From positions 62,001-126,000 of the forward strand of contig JAFKGR010000009.1 of the NCBI GenBank assembly GCA_017307735.1: a stretch of 64,000 nt of DNA, written 5' to 3'. Position numbers and translations under genes: made by a program. Each line of letters opens with the position of its first letter. Within the stretch, counting starts at the first letter, position 1. Under the pieces are notes generated by a model. It saw only the letters and a program-made list of their open reading frames with translations, did no database searches and was not told the origin of the DNA. The DNA comes from Chitinophagaceae bacterium. Lineage in GTDB: Bacteria > Bacteroidota > Bacteroidia > Chitinophagales > Chitinophagaceae. Positions 43,402-52,104 of the stretch are shown in pieces.

Positions 43402-43676
43402 GAATATAAAATTATAGGATAAGTAAATTTTTGAACTTTTTGTTTTTCATATTTGCACCATAAAATTACGCAGATTTGAAATAGCGCATAAATTCAAAGA
43501 TGGTCAGGACTTATTCTCAATGTTCACGGATAAGAAAATCTAAATACATTCCTGACATGAATTTTTAGAAATGAAACAGAGAAACAAGATTAATATTAAC
43601 AAATCCCTTTCTTCTTCCAATCAAACTTTGGCGTTGTTTCGAAATCTATATCTGTACTTTGTAAAAAACAGGATAC

Positions 43677-44336
43677 ATGAAAAGAGCTTTATTATTGATT
43701 TTAATTTTTGTTTCTACAGGAGTTGTTGCACAAAATAATTATATGGGGAAAAATGACCCTGAAGCAACAGCACTTTTAAAAAGGGTTTCGGCGAGGTATA
43801 AGAACTTTAGAACTTTGCAGGCAAATATTTCACTGGTAGTTGAAAATGCACAGGGGAAGAAACTGACTTCACAAACGGGGGAATTATTCCTGAAAGGAAA
43901 TAAATACTACCTCCGGTTTAATGGAAATACTTCTTTTTCGGATGGCAGTAATATTTATAATTACGATAAATCAGCCGGAGAGATACAGATCACCAAAATC
44001 AATCCCAAAGATAATACGCTAACCCCTCAAAGATTATTTACAGATTTTTATCAAAAGGATTATTTGTACAAACTCAATGATGATATTGTAAAAAACGGCA
44101 GAATAGTTCAGGAAGTTGAGTTGACCCCACTTGATAAAACCCAGCCCTATTTCAAGGTTCTGCTTGAAATTGATAAAGCAACGCGAAATATCACAGGAGC
44201 CAGGATTTTTGAAAAAGCCGGTAACAGATATTTATACACCATATCATCATCGAAGCCCAATGCATCGATAGCTGATTCCAAATTTGTTTACAATAAAAAA
44301 GATTTTCCGGGAGCCGAAGTAATCGATTTGAGATAA
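43677..44336 (+). CDS. LolA-like outer-membrane lipoprotein carrier
   Basis: A 219-residue periplasmic protein of the LolA fold, which carries lipoproteins from the inner to the outer membrane. A signal peptide (MKRALLLILIFVSTGVVAQ) is followed by LLKRVSARYKNFRTLQANI and strands such as GELFLKGNKYYLRFNG and QEVELTPLDKTQPYFKVLLEID, giving an open beta-barrel with helical lid. Bacteroidota encode several paralogues with unclear division of labour. A TTG-N18-TACTTTG arrangement at 43634-43661 is a possible promoter. Confidence 0.82.
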   Translation: MKRALLLILIFVSTGVVAQNNYMGKNDPEATALLKRVSARYKNFRTLQANISLVVENAQGKKLTSQTGELFLKGNKYYLRFNGNTSFSDGSNIYNYDKSAGEIQITKINPKDNTLTPQRLFTDFYQKDYLYKLNDDIVKNGRIVQEVELTPLDKTQPYFKVLLEIDKATRNITGARIFEKAGNRYLYTISSSKPNASIADSKFVYNKKDFPGAEVIDLR

Positions 44337-44467
44337 ATCAATATTTTTTCGTCGGTCAATTCGGGATTTGACTTAATGATGTTTTCAAAATTATTCAGTG
44401 AAGGCTTTTTCTAAAATTTATTTTAAGACTGATTCAATAAATTTCCGATAATGTCGTTTTAATCGAC

Positions 44468-44998
44468 ATGTTGCTCAAGCCCCTCTGGATTTATGCCTTA
44501 ATCATGTTTACTGTCGGGAGTAATAAGGTCCCCTCGACAGGTAAAGAAAAAATACAATGGCTCACTTTGGAAGAAGCCCAGGTAAAAATGCAGAACGACC
44601 CTAAGCCAGTCATTATAGATTTATATACTAAATGGTGTTATTGGTGTAAGGTGATGGATAAAAAAACTTACACTAACCAAAAGGTGATTAACTACATCAA
44701 TCAAAATTTTTATCCGGTTAAATTAGATGCCGAAGCAAGAAAAACAATTCAATGGGAAGACAAGGATTTTAAATTTAATCCGGACATGAATGTCAATGAT
44801 ATTTCACTTTATCTGACCAACGGGCAATTGAGCTTTCCAACTACGATTATTTATACTTCCGTGAATGAGGCTCCTGCCAACATTCCCGGATTTATGGCTC
44901 CGGACGAAATAGAGCCTTTCCTTAAATATTTTGGCGAACAAAAATATAAGAAACAAACCTTCCAGGATTTTCTTAAAGGATTCAGGAAAACATGGTAG
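44468..44998 (+). CDS. Thioredoxin-fold protein (thioredoxin_7/DUF255-like)
   Basis: A 176-residue protein with N-terminal hydrophobic segment (LLKPLWIYALIMFTVG) and a redox motif Cys57-Tyr-Trp-Cys60 in IIDLYTKWCYWCKVMDKKTYTN. The downstream KLDAEARKTIQWEDKDFKF insert and SFPTTIIYTSV cis-Pro strand fit the thioredoxin_7 group, likely acting as a periplasmic disulfide reductase. The ATG lies in the right arm of a small hairpin (44451-44469). One copy of a duplicated 97-bp element starts 3 bases after the stop. Confidence 0.85.
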   Translation: MLLKPLWIYALIMFTVGSNKVPSTGKEKIQWLTLEEAQVKMQNDPKPVIIDLYTKWCYWCKVMDKKTYTNQKVINYINQNFYPVKLDAEARKTIQWEDKDFKFNPDMNVNDISLYLTNGQLSFPTTIIYTSVNEAPANIPGFMAPDEIEPFLKYFGEQKYKKQTFQDFLKGFRKTW

Positions 44999-45000
44999 TA

Positions 45001-45097
45001 AAAATATTATAAAGTCCGTTTCGGGCTTTCAACTCGGTTTTTCATAGGATATTGGATTATAACAGGGGTGGATTTCTATCCGGCCCCTTTTTTATTT
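45001..45097 (+). repeat. 97-bp two-hairpin element, copy 1 (includes terminator)
   Basis: Ninety-five of 97 bases match copy 2. It has a first hairpin AAAGTCCG-TTT-CGGGCTTT (45011-45029) and a last one made from GGGG (45065) to CCCC (45087), closed by GGAT/ATCC, followed by six T residues (45088-45093). It directly follows the thioredoxin-like gene and may end its transcript. In the first hairpin the one difference from copy 2 keeps pairing as a G-U pair. Confidence 0.9.
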
Positions 45098-45289
45098 GAT
45101 ACACTTTGCTGGTTTTTAGAGAGCTATAAATAGCAATGATTTAAATTTGGAAATACAGTATTTTTCATTTAGATTGATGTTCCATTTGCAGGTATTGGTG
45201 AATATTTGTGATTTTGACAAAATAAAAAGCTGTCATGCAACGTTTTAAAGTTGATTGTGGTCTATAACATGAAATTGAAATAAATCATC
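45098..45289 (+). other. Spacer between the two 97-bp copies
   Basis: 192 bases without a convincing gene; a 23-codon ORF (45177-45248) has no recognisable feature. TAAATTTG at 45142-45149 is an exact match to the Bacteroidota -7 element but no TTTG lies at the proper distance upstream. If used, it would give an RNA of about 230 bases ending at the copy 2 terminator. Confidence 0.4.
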
Positions 45290-45386
45290 AAAATATTATA
45301 AAGTCCGTTTCGGACTTTCAACTCGGTTTTTCATAGGATATTGGATTATAACGGGGGTGGATTTCTATCCGGCCCCTTTTTTATTT
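45290..45386 (+). repeat. 97-bp two-hairpin element, copy 2 (includes terminator)
   Basis: Direct repeat of 45001-45097 with two substitutions. The first hairpin AAAGTCCG-TTT-CGGACTTT (45300-45318) is perfect; the second (45354-45376) has the same GGGG/CCCC outer pairs and is followed by six T residues. No coding sequence ends just before it, so it is not simply a gene terminator here. trxB begins 80 bases downstream. Confidence 0.9.
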
Positions 45387-45436
45387 CGGGCCTTTTCCAA
45401 TATGTTATATACCTGAATCTTGTAGGCCAAAATTCT

Positions 45437-45444
45437 TAGATTTG
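45437..45444 (+). promoter_or_regulatory. Promoter -7 element of trxB
   Basis: TAGATTTG matches TAnnTTTG exactly and lies 21 bases before the trxB ATG. It overlaps a possible TTG start (45442), which is one reason that start is rejected. No well-spaced -33 element was found. Confidence 0.5.
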
Positions 45445-45465
45445 CAGGAAAGCATTATTAAAATT

Positions 45466-46452
45466 ATGAATGAAATAAGTGAACATTTTCAATGCCTGAT
45501 TATAGGTTCAGGGCCGGCAGGATATACCGCTGCAATCTATGCAGCCAGGGCTAATCTCAATCCTGTGGTATATCAGGGAATCCAGCCCGGAGGTCAGCTT
45601 ACAATTACAACAGAAGTAGAAAACTACCCGGGATATCCGGAGGCAGTAATGGGTCCCGATATGATGGTTGACTTCGAAAAGCAGGCCAAAAGGATGGGTG
45701 CTGATATCCGTTATGGAATGGCGTCCGAAGTGGACTTTTCCACGCATCCCTTACAGGTGAAAATAGATGATGAAAAATGGGTAAGCGCCGATGCGGTTAT
45801 TTTAGCTACGGGCGCATCTGCCAAATGGTTGGGCATCCCAAGTGAAGAAAAACTGAATGGGAGAGGCGTGAGTGCGTGTGCAGTTTGTGATGGATTCTTC
45901 TTTAAGGGGAAAGAAGTTTGTATTGTAGGTGCCGGAGATACTGCCGCCGAGGAAGCTCTTTATCTGAGCAAAGTTTGCAGCAAAGTCCACATGTTTATAC
46001 GGCGCGATGCTATGCGCGCAAGTAAAGTGATGCAGCAACGTGTATTCAAAACAAAAAATATTCAGATTTACTGGAATACAGAGGTAGAAGAAATATTGGG
46101 AGAACAGAAAACCGAAGGGGTAAGAATAGTAAATAACAAAACCGGTGAAAAGACTGTAATTCCTGTAAGCGCCTATTTTGTGGCAATCGGTCATAAACCA
46201 AATTCTGATTTTTTGAAAGGATGGATCGATATGGATGAAACCGGTTATGTGAAAACACAACCAGGTTCCACCAAAACAAATGTAGATGGTGTTTTTGCCA
46301 GTGGCGACCTGCAGGATAAAATTTACAGACAGGCGGTAACTGCAGCAGGTTCGGGTTGTATGGCCGCGCTGGATGCCGAAAGATATCTGAGTGCGCTGGA
46401 ACTTTCTACAGAAGCCGAAAGTGAACCCGCAATGGATTCTTCTCCTAACTGA
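45466..46452 (+). CDS. trxB: Thioredoxin-disulfide reductase
   Basis: A 328-residue FAD/NADPH flavoenzyme that reduces thioredoxin. FAD loop LIIGSGPAGYTAAIYAARA, redox pair Cys138-Ala-Val-Cys141 (ACAVCDGFFFKGK), NADPH loop VCIVGAGDTAAEEALYL, and GVFASGDLQDKIYRQAVTAAGSGC near the end. The ATG at 45466 is chosen over a TTG at 45442 because the latter lies within the likely promoter. Followed after 12 bp by folB and then an M1 peptidase gene, so one transcript is likely. Confidence 0.96.
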   Translation: MNEISEHFQCLIIGSGPAGYTAAIYAARANLNPVVYQGIQPGGQLTITTEVENYPGYPEAVMGPDMMVDFEKQAKRMGADIRYGMASEVDFSTHPLQVKIDDEKWVSADAVILATGASAKWLGIPSEEKLNGRGVSACAVCDGFFFKGKEVCIVGAGDTAAEEALYLSKVCSKVHMFIRRDAMRASKVMQQRVFKTKNIQIYWNTEVEEILGEQKTEGVRIVNNKTGEKTVIPVSAYFVAIGHKPNSDFLKGWIDMDETGYVKTQPGSTKTNVDGVFASGDLQDKIYRQAVTAAGSGCMAALDAERYLSALELSTEAESEPAMDSSPN

Positions 46453-46464
46453 TAATTGACGCAG

Positions 46465-46827
46465 ATGTTAACCATTCATCTCAGGGATCTGGTGTTTCAG
46501 GCATTTCACGGTATTTATGAAGAAGAAAAAGTTTTAGGTAATAAATATCTTGTGAATTGTTCTGTCGAAATTCCTGAGCCTGAGAAAACAATCCGTGAAA
46601 TTTCGGGAACCATCAATTATGAAGTTCTGTTTAAAATTATCAGAGACAGAATGGCTATCGCTACTCCGTTGCTTGAAACTGTGGTTATGAATACCGGAGA
46701 ATTAATCCATCGGCGATTTCCCGATGTAAAATCAATTTCCATCCAAATTATCAAACTTCATCCTCCCATAAAAGGATTCACAGGAAACTTTTCTGTTGAA
46801 TGGCGTAAGGAATATCAACCTGAGTAA
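46465..46827 (+). CDS. folB: Dihydroneopterin aldolase
   Basis: A 120-residue cytoplasmic enzyme of folate synthesis, splitting dihydroneopterin to hydroxymethyldihydropterin and glycolaldehyde. The family pattern is clear: LTIHLRDLVFQAFHGIYEEEKVLG with the active-site region, NYEVLFKIIRDRM, LLETVVMNTGELIHRRFP with the conserved Glu, and IQIIKLHPPIKG holding the catalytic lysine. The ATG at 46465 is preferred to the TTG three codons before. Located between trxB and an M1 peptidase gene with short gaps. Confidence 0.92.
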   Translation: MLTIHLRDLVFQAFHGIYEEEKVLGNKYLVNCSVEIPEPEKTIREISGTINYEVLFKIIRDRMAIATPLLETVVMNTGELIHRRFPDVKSISIQIIKLHPPIKGFTGNFSVEWRKEYQPE

Positions 46828-46850
46828 AATAAATCACTAAATAAATTTTC

Positions 46851-48815
46851 ATGTTCAAAAAATCCATTGCAGCGGTTTTTCTTTTGTTCACCGCTTTTTG
46901 CACAAGGGCACAAGACAGTTCCCTGTACAATCATCATGAGATGTTTAATCCGAATTTTTATCCTTCGTCGGTGAATGAATTCAGATTGGCGGACGGCAGG
47001 CCGGGCCCAAAGTATTTTACCAACAGGGCCAATTATCAAATTGAGGCTTCACTGGATACTTCAAAAAATGAAGTTTCCGGAACCGTTACCATTGAGTATG
47101 TCAATAACAGTCCTAAGGATTTAAATTTTTTATGGCTTTATCTGGATCAGAACCTGTTCGGACAGGACTCTCGCGGACAGGCAAAGATGCCGGCAACAAG
47201 GAGAAGCCGTTATGGTGATGTCAATTCAGTTTTTAATGGTGGATTTCATTTACAATCTGTTCAATTGCTTTCTGTAACCAAAGGAAAAGTAACTGCTGCC
47301 GATGCCGATACCGTTATTTCCGATACAAGGATGCAGGTGAGATTACCCCAGCCTTTGGCGGCAAACGGAGGGAAGGTTTCATTGAGAATAAAATATAATT
47401 ACATCGTGCCTCAGGATGGGAGCGACCGCACAGGAGTGCTGCAAACAAGGTACGGAAAGATATTTGCCATTGCACAATGGTATCCCCGCATGTGTGTTTT
47501 TGACGATGTGGAAGGATGGAATACTTTACCCTATCTCGGTGCAGGAGAATTTTACCTGGACTACGGGAATTTTGATTTTTCAATTACCGCTCCCGCCAAC
47601 ATGGTGGTTGTAGGTTCAGGTGAACTTACCAATGCTAAAGAGGTTTTGTCTGCAACAGAATACAACAGGTACCGGCAGGCATTTAACAGTGACAAGACCG
47701 TTATTATCCGCAGTGCGGCAGATGTAGAAAATGGTTCCATCAATAAACCGGGAACACGAACCTGGCGTTTTAAAATTGACAATGCCAGGGATGCCTCCTG
47801 GGCGGCATCATCAGCTTTCATCTGGGACGGAGCAAGAATGAATTTACAAAATGGTAAAAAAGCAATAGCTATGAGTGTCTATCCTGTGGAATCCAATGGA
47901 AACAATGGTTGGGAACGCAGTACTGAATATGTGAAAGGGGCAATTGAGGGTTATAGCAAACGATGGTTTAATTATCCTTATCCTTCTGCTGTAAATGTAG
48001 CCTGCAATATCAATGGCATGGAATATCCGGCAATTGTTTTCTGTAATTCAAGATCGAGAGCCGGCGGGTTGTGGGGCGTTACCGATCATGAATTTGGCCA
48101 TACGTGGTTTCCGATGATTGTAGGCAGCAATGAAAGGAAATATGGATGGATGGATGAAGGTTTTAATACGTTTATTAATGGAATTTCCTCTAAAGATTTT
48201 AATAATGGAGAATATGCGCGGAGTCAAAATAACACCGTGGCAACGTACCGGTATATGTTTGGGCCCAACAGTGAAACCATGATGAGTGAACCAGATGCAT
48301 TGAAGGAAGCAAATATCGGGATGGCGCTGTATTTCAAACCAGGTTATGCGTTGGGTCTTTTGAGAAATAATATCCTGGGAGAAAAGAGATTTGATTATGC
48401 ATTCAGGCTGTATATTCAAAGATGGGCATACAAACATCCGACTCCATGGGATTTTTTCAGAACGATGGAAAACGCTGCCGGAGAAGACCTGGGATGGTTC
48501 TGGCGTGGAATGTTTATTCACAATTACAAATTAGATCAGGCCATTACCTCCGTAACTTATGTGAATGACGATCCGGCGAATGGCGCTCTTGTTACCATCA
48601 GGAACCTGGATAAGATGGTTATGCCGGTTTATCTGAAATATACCACGGTTGATGGCAACTCCACAACCATTTATATCCCGGGCGAAGTTTGGCAAAATGG
48701 AAATACCTGGATTCAGAAACTAAAAACCAATCAGAAATTGTCTTCTGTGGAAATCAATCCGGGTAATATTTTCCCAGATATTAACGATGCTAATAATAAG
48801 TGGACTGATCAATAA
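46851..48815 (+). CDS. M1 family metallopeptidase
   Basis: A 654-residue exported zinc aminopeptidase-like protein. A signal peptide ([20 protein letters not shown]) precedes the N-terminal beta domain. The catalytic domain has the substrate loop NGMEYP (about 388-393, a GAMEN counterpart), the zinc site His413-Glu-x-x-His417 (DHEFGHTWF) and third ligand Glu436 ([10 protein letters not shown]). The later helical domain is short, as in Bacteroidota M1 proteins. It starts 23 bp after folB and is followed by a terminator, so it probably ends the trxB unit. Confidence 0.92.
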   Translation: MFKKSIAAVFLLFTAFCTRAQDSSLYNHHEMFNPNFYPSSVNEFRLADGRPGPKYFTNRANYQIEASLDTSKNEVSGTVTIEYVNNSPKDLNFLWLYLDQNLFGQDSRGQAKMPATRRSRYGDVNSVFNGGFHLQSVQLLSVTKGKVTAADADTVISDTRMQVRLPQPLAANGGKVSLRIKYNYIVPQDGSDRTGVLQTRYGKIFAIAQWYPRMCVFDDVEGWNTLPYLGAGEFYLDYGNFDFSITAPANMVVVGSGELTNAKEVLSATEYNRYRQAFNSDKTVIIRSAADVENGSINKPGTRTWRFKIDNARDASWAASSAFIWDGARMNLQNGKKAIAMSVYPVESNGNNGWERSTEYVKGAIEGYSKRWFNYPYPSAVNVACNINGMEYPAIVFCNSRSRAGGLWGVTDHEFGHTWFPMIVGSNERKYGWMDEGFNTFINGISSKDFNNGEYARSQNNTVATYRYMFGPNSETMMSEPDALKEANIGMALYFKPGYALGLLRNNILGEKRFDYAFRLYIQRWAYKHPTPWDFFRTMENAAGEDLGWFWRGMFIHNYKLDQAITSVTYVNDDPANGALVTIRNLDKMVMPVYLKYTTVDGNSTTIYIPGEVWQNGNTWIQKLKTNQKLSSVEINPGNIFPDINDANNKWTDQ

Positions 48816-48835
48816 TCATTATTTTTAAAATACAA

Positions 48836-48860
48836 AGCAGCCGGTTTATCCGGCTGTTTT
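48836..48860 (+). terminator. Terminator after M1 peptidase
   Basis: Seven-base stem CAGCCGG (48838-48844) with CCGGCTG (48850-48856), five-base loop TTTAT, then TTTT. It ends the trxB-folB-peptidase unit just before the nrnA promoter. Confidence 0.8.
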
Positions 48861-48882
48861 ATTTCGATTAAAAAGGTTACTG

Positions 48883-48913
48883 TTTGGCAAGTTAATTTTT
48901 ACCATTACTTTTG
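48883..48913 (+). promoter_or_regulatory. Bacteroidota-type promoter of nrnA
   Basis: TTTG (48883-48886), 19 bases, then TACTTTTG (48906-48913): exact match to both elements with exact spacing. Predicted transcription start is near 48918-48921, only a few bases before the ATG at 48923, so the mRNA would be nearly leaderless. Confidence 0.7.
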
Positions 48914-48922
48914 CTGCCCTTT

Positions 48923-49930
48923 ATGCGCCATATACAGGATTTATACGGCAGTTTAGCACAGAAACGAAAAATCGTTGTTACTTTTCATCAAAAACCAGAC
49001 GGAGATGCAATGGGCTCTGCATTGGGGCTTTATCATTTTCTGATTCAGTTTGGGCATGAGGTAACAGTGGTTTGCCCCACCAATTGGGCCGGTTTTCTTA
49101 ACTGGATGCCGGGTACAGATAAAGTCCTCGATTTTGATCATAAAAAGGAAGCGGCAACTTTAAAAATGAAAGAGGCTGATTGGATATTTTGTCTTGATTT
49201 CAATACTCCCGCCCGCACAAAAAACATGGAGCCGGTACTCAGGGAGGTAAGTGCCAAAAAGATTTTAATTGATCATCATCAACAACCTTTGGTGGAATTC
49301 TTTGATTATGGCATTAGCAATGTTGACAAGAGTTCTACTGCAGAAATGGTTTATGATTTTATAGAAGACAGTGGAAATGATTCAAAAATCAATTCGGCCA
49401 TTGCACAATGCCTGTATGCAGGGGTTATGACCGATACCGGATCTTTCAGATTTCCCAGTACAACGGCCTCGGTGCACCTGATGGTGGCCCGGCTGATGCA
49501 AACAGGTTTTGATCATAGCAAAGTGCATGAGAATTTATTTGATAATTTTCTTGAAAACAGATTCCGTTTTTTTGGCAATACTCTTCTTCACAGGATGGAG
49601 GTTTTTTATGAATACAATACTGCGTTAATTTCGATTCCTCAACATGACCTGATTAAATTCAATATTCAGACAGGTGATACAGAGGGATTGGTAAATTTCC
49701 CGTTAAGTATAAGGGGAATCAAACTCGCCGCCATTATTATTGACCGTGGAGATGAACGAAAGAGTTCTTTCAGGAGTAAAGGTGAATTTGATGTCAACCG
49801 GTTTGCGAGAAAATATTTCAACGGAGGAGGGCATCCCAATGCCGCCGGAGGGCGTAATACGGAACCACTCGATGAAGTAGTGAAAATTTTTAAGAGGGCA
49901 CTCAAAGAGAATGAATCACTTTTAGCATAA
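48923..49930 (+). CDS. DHH-family phosphoesterase, NrnA-like
   Basis: A 335-residue DHH/DHHA1 phosphoesterase. NrnA-type enzymes degrade short RNA oligomers and dephosphorylate 3 prime-phosphoadenosine 5 prime-phosphate; some members hydrolyse cyclic dinucleotide products. Visible motifs: VTFHQKPDGDAMGSALG, WIFCLDFNTPAR, ILIDHHQQP (the DHH motif), AGVMTDTGSFRFP, and the DHHA1 end GGGHPNAAGGRNTEP. The ATG at 48923 is used; a TTG at 48911 falls in the promoter. Followed after 22 bp by an FKBP lipoprotein gene. Confidence 0.93.
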   Translation: MRHIQDLYGSLAQKRKIVVTFHQKPDGDAMGSALGLYHFLIQFGHEVTVVCPTNWAGFLNWMPGTDKVLDFDHKKEAATLKMKEADWIFCLDFNTPARTKNMEPVLREVSAKKILIDHHQQPLVEFFDYGISNVDKSSTAEMVYDFIEDSGNDSKINSAIAQCLYAGVMTDTGSFRFPSTTASVHLMVARLMQTGFDHSKVHENLFDNFLENRFRFFGNTLLHRMEVFYEYNTALISIPQHDLIKFNIQTGDTEGLVNFPLSIRGIKLAAIIIDRGDERKSSFRSKGEFDVNRFARKYFNGGGHPNAAGGRNTEPLDEVVKIFKRALKENESLLA

Positions 49931-49952
49931 CAAAATTTTAAATAAAACATAC

Positions 49953-50951
49953 ATGAATAAAGCAATCTTTCCGGCCTTCATTTTATTTGCAATGATTGGT
50001 GCCGGATGTAATTTCGCCAGGTTTGAGAAAATGCCAAGCGGGCTGGAATATAAAATCATCAAGGGAAACGGCGATAAAGAAATCAAGCCCGGGAATTTTA
50101 TGGAAGTGAGTATCACTCAGTATTACAAAGATTCACTGCTTACTCCTGCATCGGATTCCATTCCTCAAATTGTGCCGGTGGATAGCACCCAGATCCCGGG
50201 AGAATATATCAGAATTTTTCTGAAGGCAAAGAGTGGAGATAGTATCATAACGAGGATATCTACTGATACAGTTGCCAAGCACAATCCTCTTCCTCCTTTT
50301 GCAAAGCCGCATGAGTTTTTCAGCACCAGGTTTAAGATTCAGAATATCTATGCAACCCAGGAAGAAGCTATGAAAGCATCTGTTGAATTGCGTCAAAGAG
50401 CCATGCGTTCCGATTCTATCGCAATGGAGAAACAAAAGGGAATAGATGATGCAACACTTAAAGATTATTTGACAAAAAATAAAATCAATGCTGTTCGCAC
50501 ACCCGAAGGAACTTATGTTGAAGTAACCAGGCAGGGAACCGGTGCGCAGGTTGACACGGGTAAAGCAGTCAGCGTATTGTATAAAGGAAAGTTGCTGAAT
50601 GGAAAAATTTTTGACGAAAGCTATGATTCAACCGGCAAGCCAACCAAACCATACACTTTTGTTGTAGGTAAGATGGGCGCTATTCCGGGATGGAGCGACG
50701 GCATGGTTTATTTCAAGGAAGGCGGAGAAGGAAAATTATTTATCCCTTCAGGAAGAGCCTATGGTTCGAGGGGCGCTGGTGCTGATATCAAGCCAAATAC
50801 GCCGATTATGTTTGAGGTACAAATCACCAAAGTAATGTCGGATGCGGAATATCAAAAAGAATTGGATCAGCAGAGAAAACAATTTGAAGCTCTTCAGAAA
50901 GAACAACAGGAGAAAATGAAGCAGCAACAAAATAATCAACCCAAGAAATAA
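49953..50951 (+). CDS. FKBP-type peptidyl-prolyl isomerase lipoprotein
   Basis: A 332-residue lipoprotein (lipobox GAGC, Cys19). The N-terminal region (25-150, EKMPSGLEYKIIKGNGDKE) looks like a degenerate FKBP domain; the second domain (about 175-290) is a full FKBP with VSVLYKGKLLNGKIFDESY, PGWSDGMVYFKEGGEGKLFIP and RAYGSRGAG. The C-terminus is a Gln/Lys-rich tail. It should help fold exported proteins in the periplasm. Probably co-transcribed with the NrnA-like gene and closed by a strong terminator. Confidence 0.9.
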   Translation: MNKAIFPAFILFAMIGAGCNFARFEKMPSGLEYKIIKGNGDKEIKPGNFMEVSITQYYKDSLLTPASDSIPQIVPVDSTQIPGEYIRIFLKAKSGDSIITRISTDTVAKHNPLPPFAKPHEFFSTRFKIQNIYATQEEAMKASVELRQRAMRSDSIAMEKQKGIDDATLKDYLTKNKINAVRTPEGTYVEVTRQGTGAQVDTGKAVSVLYKGKLLNGKIFDESYDSTGKPTKPYTFVVGKMGAIPGWSDGMVYFKEGGEGKLFIPSGRAYGSRGAGADIKPNTPIMFEVQITKVMSDAEYQKELDQQRKQFEALQKEQQEKMKQQQNNQPKK

Positions 50952-50972
50952 TTTCTTTAAAATATCAAAAGG

Positions 50973-51006
50973 TGCCATGACCTGAAAAGGTTGTGGCATT
51001 TTTTTT
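50973..51006 (+). terminator. Terminator after FKBP lipoprotein
   Basis: Eleven-pair stem TGCCATGACCT (50973-50983) with AGGTTGTGGCA (50988-50998), two G-U pairs, GAAA tetraloop, then eight T residues. Confidence 0.88.
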
Positions 51007-51135
51007 CGACCTTTATTTAAACAACGTATGACCAAATGGTTTTTACTTTTATTTTCTAACCTGATTTTTTAATTGTGAATGACGGTGGTCATTAAATTGA
51101 AGGATTGATTTTTGTTCTCTTAGAATTTTTAAAGA

Positions 51136-52104
51136 ATGATCGAAGTAAGTCGCCTTAAAAAATATTTTGGAAATATTCGCGCAGTTGATGACATATCTTT
51201 TTCGGTAAAAGATGGTGAACGTTTTATATTACTGGGGACAAGCGGCAGCGGAAAAACAACCACCTTAAAAATGCTCAACCGCCTGATTGAACCGGATGAA
51301 GGAACTGTGACGATTGATGGGAAACGTCATGATGATCAACCCGTCGAATTGCTGCGGCGCCAAATGGGATATGTGTTGCAGAATACCGGATTGTTTCCTC
51401 ATTATACCATTGAAGAAAATATTTCTATCGTTCCAGACCTGTTGGGCTGGGATAAGGACAAAACAAAAAAAAGGATTGCAGAGCTGTTGATAAAATTTCA
51501 TTTGCCACCTGAAACCTATATGGCATTGTATCCGGCGCAGCTCAGCGGAGGCCAGCAACAGAGAGTCGGATTTGCCAGGGCGCTTGTAGCAAATCCGCCC
51601 ATTCTTTTGATGGACGAACCCCTGGGTGCATTGGACCCGGTTACGAGGCAGCAAATAAAAGGCGAATTCAAAAAGCTGAATGAATTAAAAGGCAAAACTA
51701 TAATATTAGTAACGCATGATATTTCTGAAGCGATTGAACTGGGAAACCGGATATGTGTGATGGACGGAGGTAAAATACAACAAACCGGAAGTGCACAAGA
51801 ATTGTTGCTTCATCCGAAAAATGAATTTGTAAAACATTTCTTTTCGCATAATCATTTTCTTCTTCAGTTAAATGCTTTTCATCTTGCCGATATTACCTCA
51901 TACCTTCAAGAAGCATCTTCCCCCGGCAAAATATCCGAACTCAACCCTGCAAGTACTTTGATGGAGGTGGTCGGAGAATTATCTTCTTTTGCAACGGCCA
52001 AAGATGGAATTGTTTTTCATGATGAAAAAGCGGATAAATTTTTCAGGATAGATATGGTGTCGCTGTTCACTGCTGTTCAACAAAAATTAAATCCCGGGCA
52101 ATGA
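51136..52104 (+). CDS. ABC transporter ATPase, OpuCA/EgtV-like
   Basis: A 322-residue ATP-binding subunit of a betaine/choline/carnitine-type importer. Walker A GTSGSGKTTT (about 34-43), Q-loop YVLQNTGLFPHYT, signature LSGGQQQRVGFARAL, Walker B ILLMDEPLGALDP, switch His in VTHDISEA. After residue 235 a C-terminal extension replaces the paired CBS domains of classical OpuCA with one degenerate region. It overlaps the permease/binding-protein gene by 4 bp (ATGA). The substrate may be an osmoprotectant or ergothioneine. Confidence 0.88.
   Translation: MIEVSRLKKYFGNIRAVDDISFSVKDGERFILLGTSGSGKTTTLKMLNRLIEPDEGTVTIDGKRHDDQPVELLRRQMGYVLQNTGLFPHYTIEENISIVPDLLGWDKDKTKKRIAELLIKFHLPPETYMALYPAQLSGGQQQRVGFARALVANPPILLMDEPLGALDPVTRQQIKGEFKKLNELKGKTIILVTHDISEAIELGNRICVMDGGKIQQTGSAQELLLHPKNEFVKHFFSHNHFLLQLNAFHLADITSYLQEASSPGKISELNPASTLMEVVGELSSFATAKDGIVFHDEKADKFFRIDMVSLFTAVQQKLNPGQ

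Noticed and set aside
45442..45465. TTG start for trxB giving eight extra residues
   Set aside because: The TTG is inside the TAGATTTG promoter element, and the ATG at 45466 gives the usual N-terminus.
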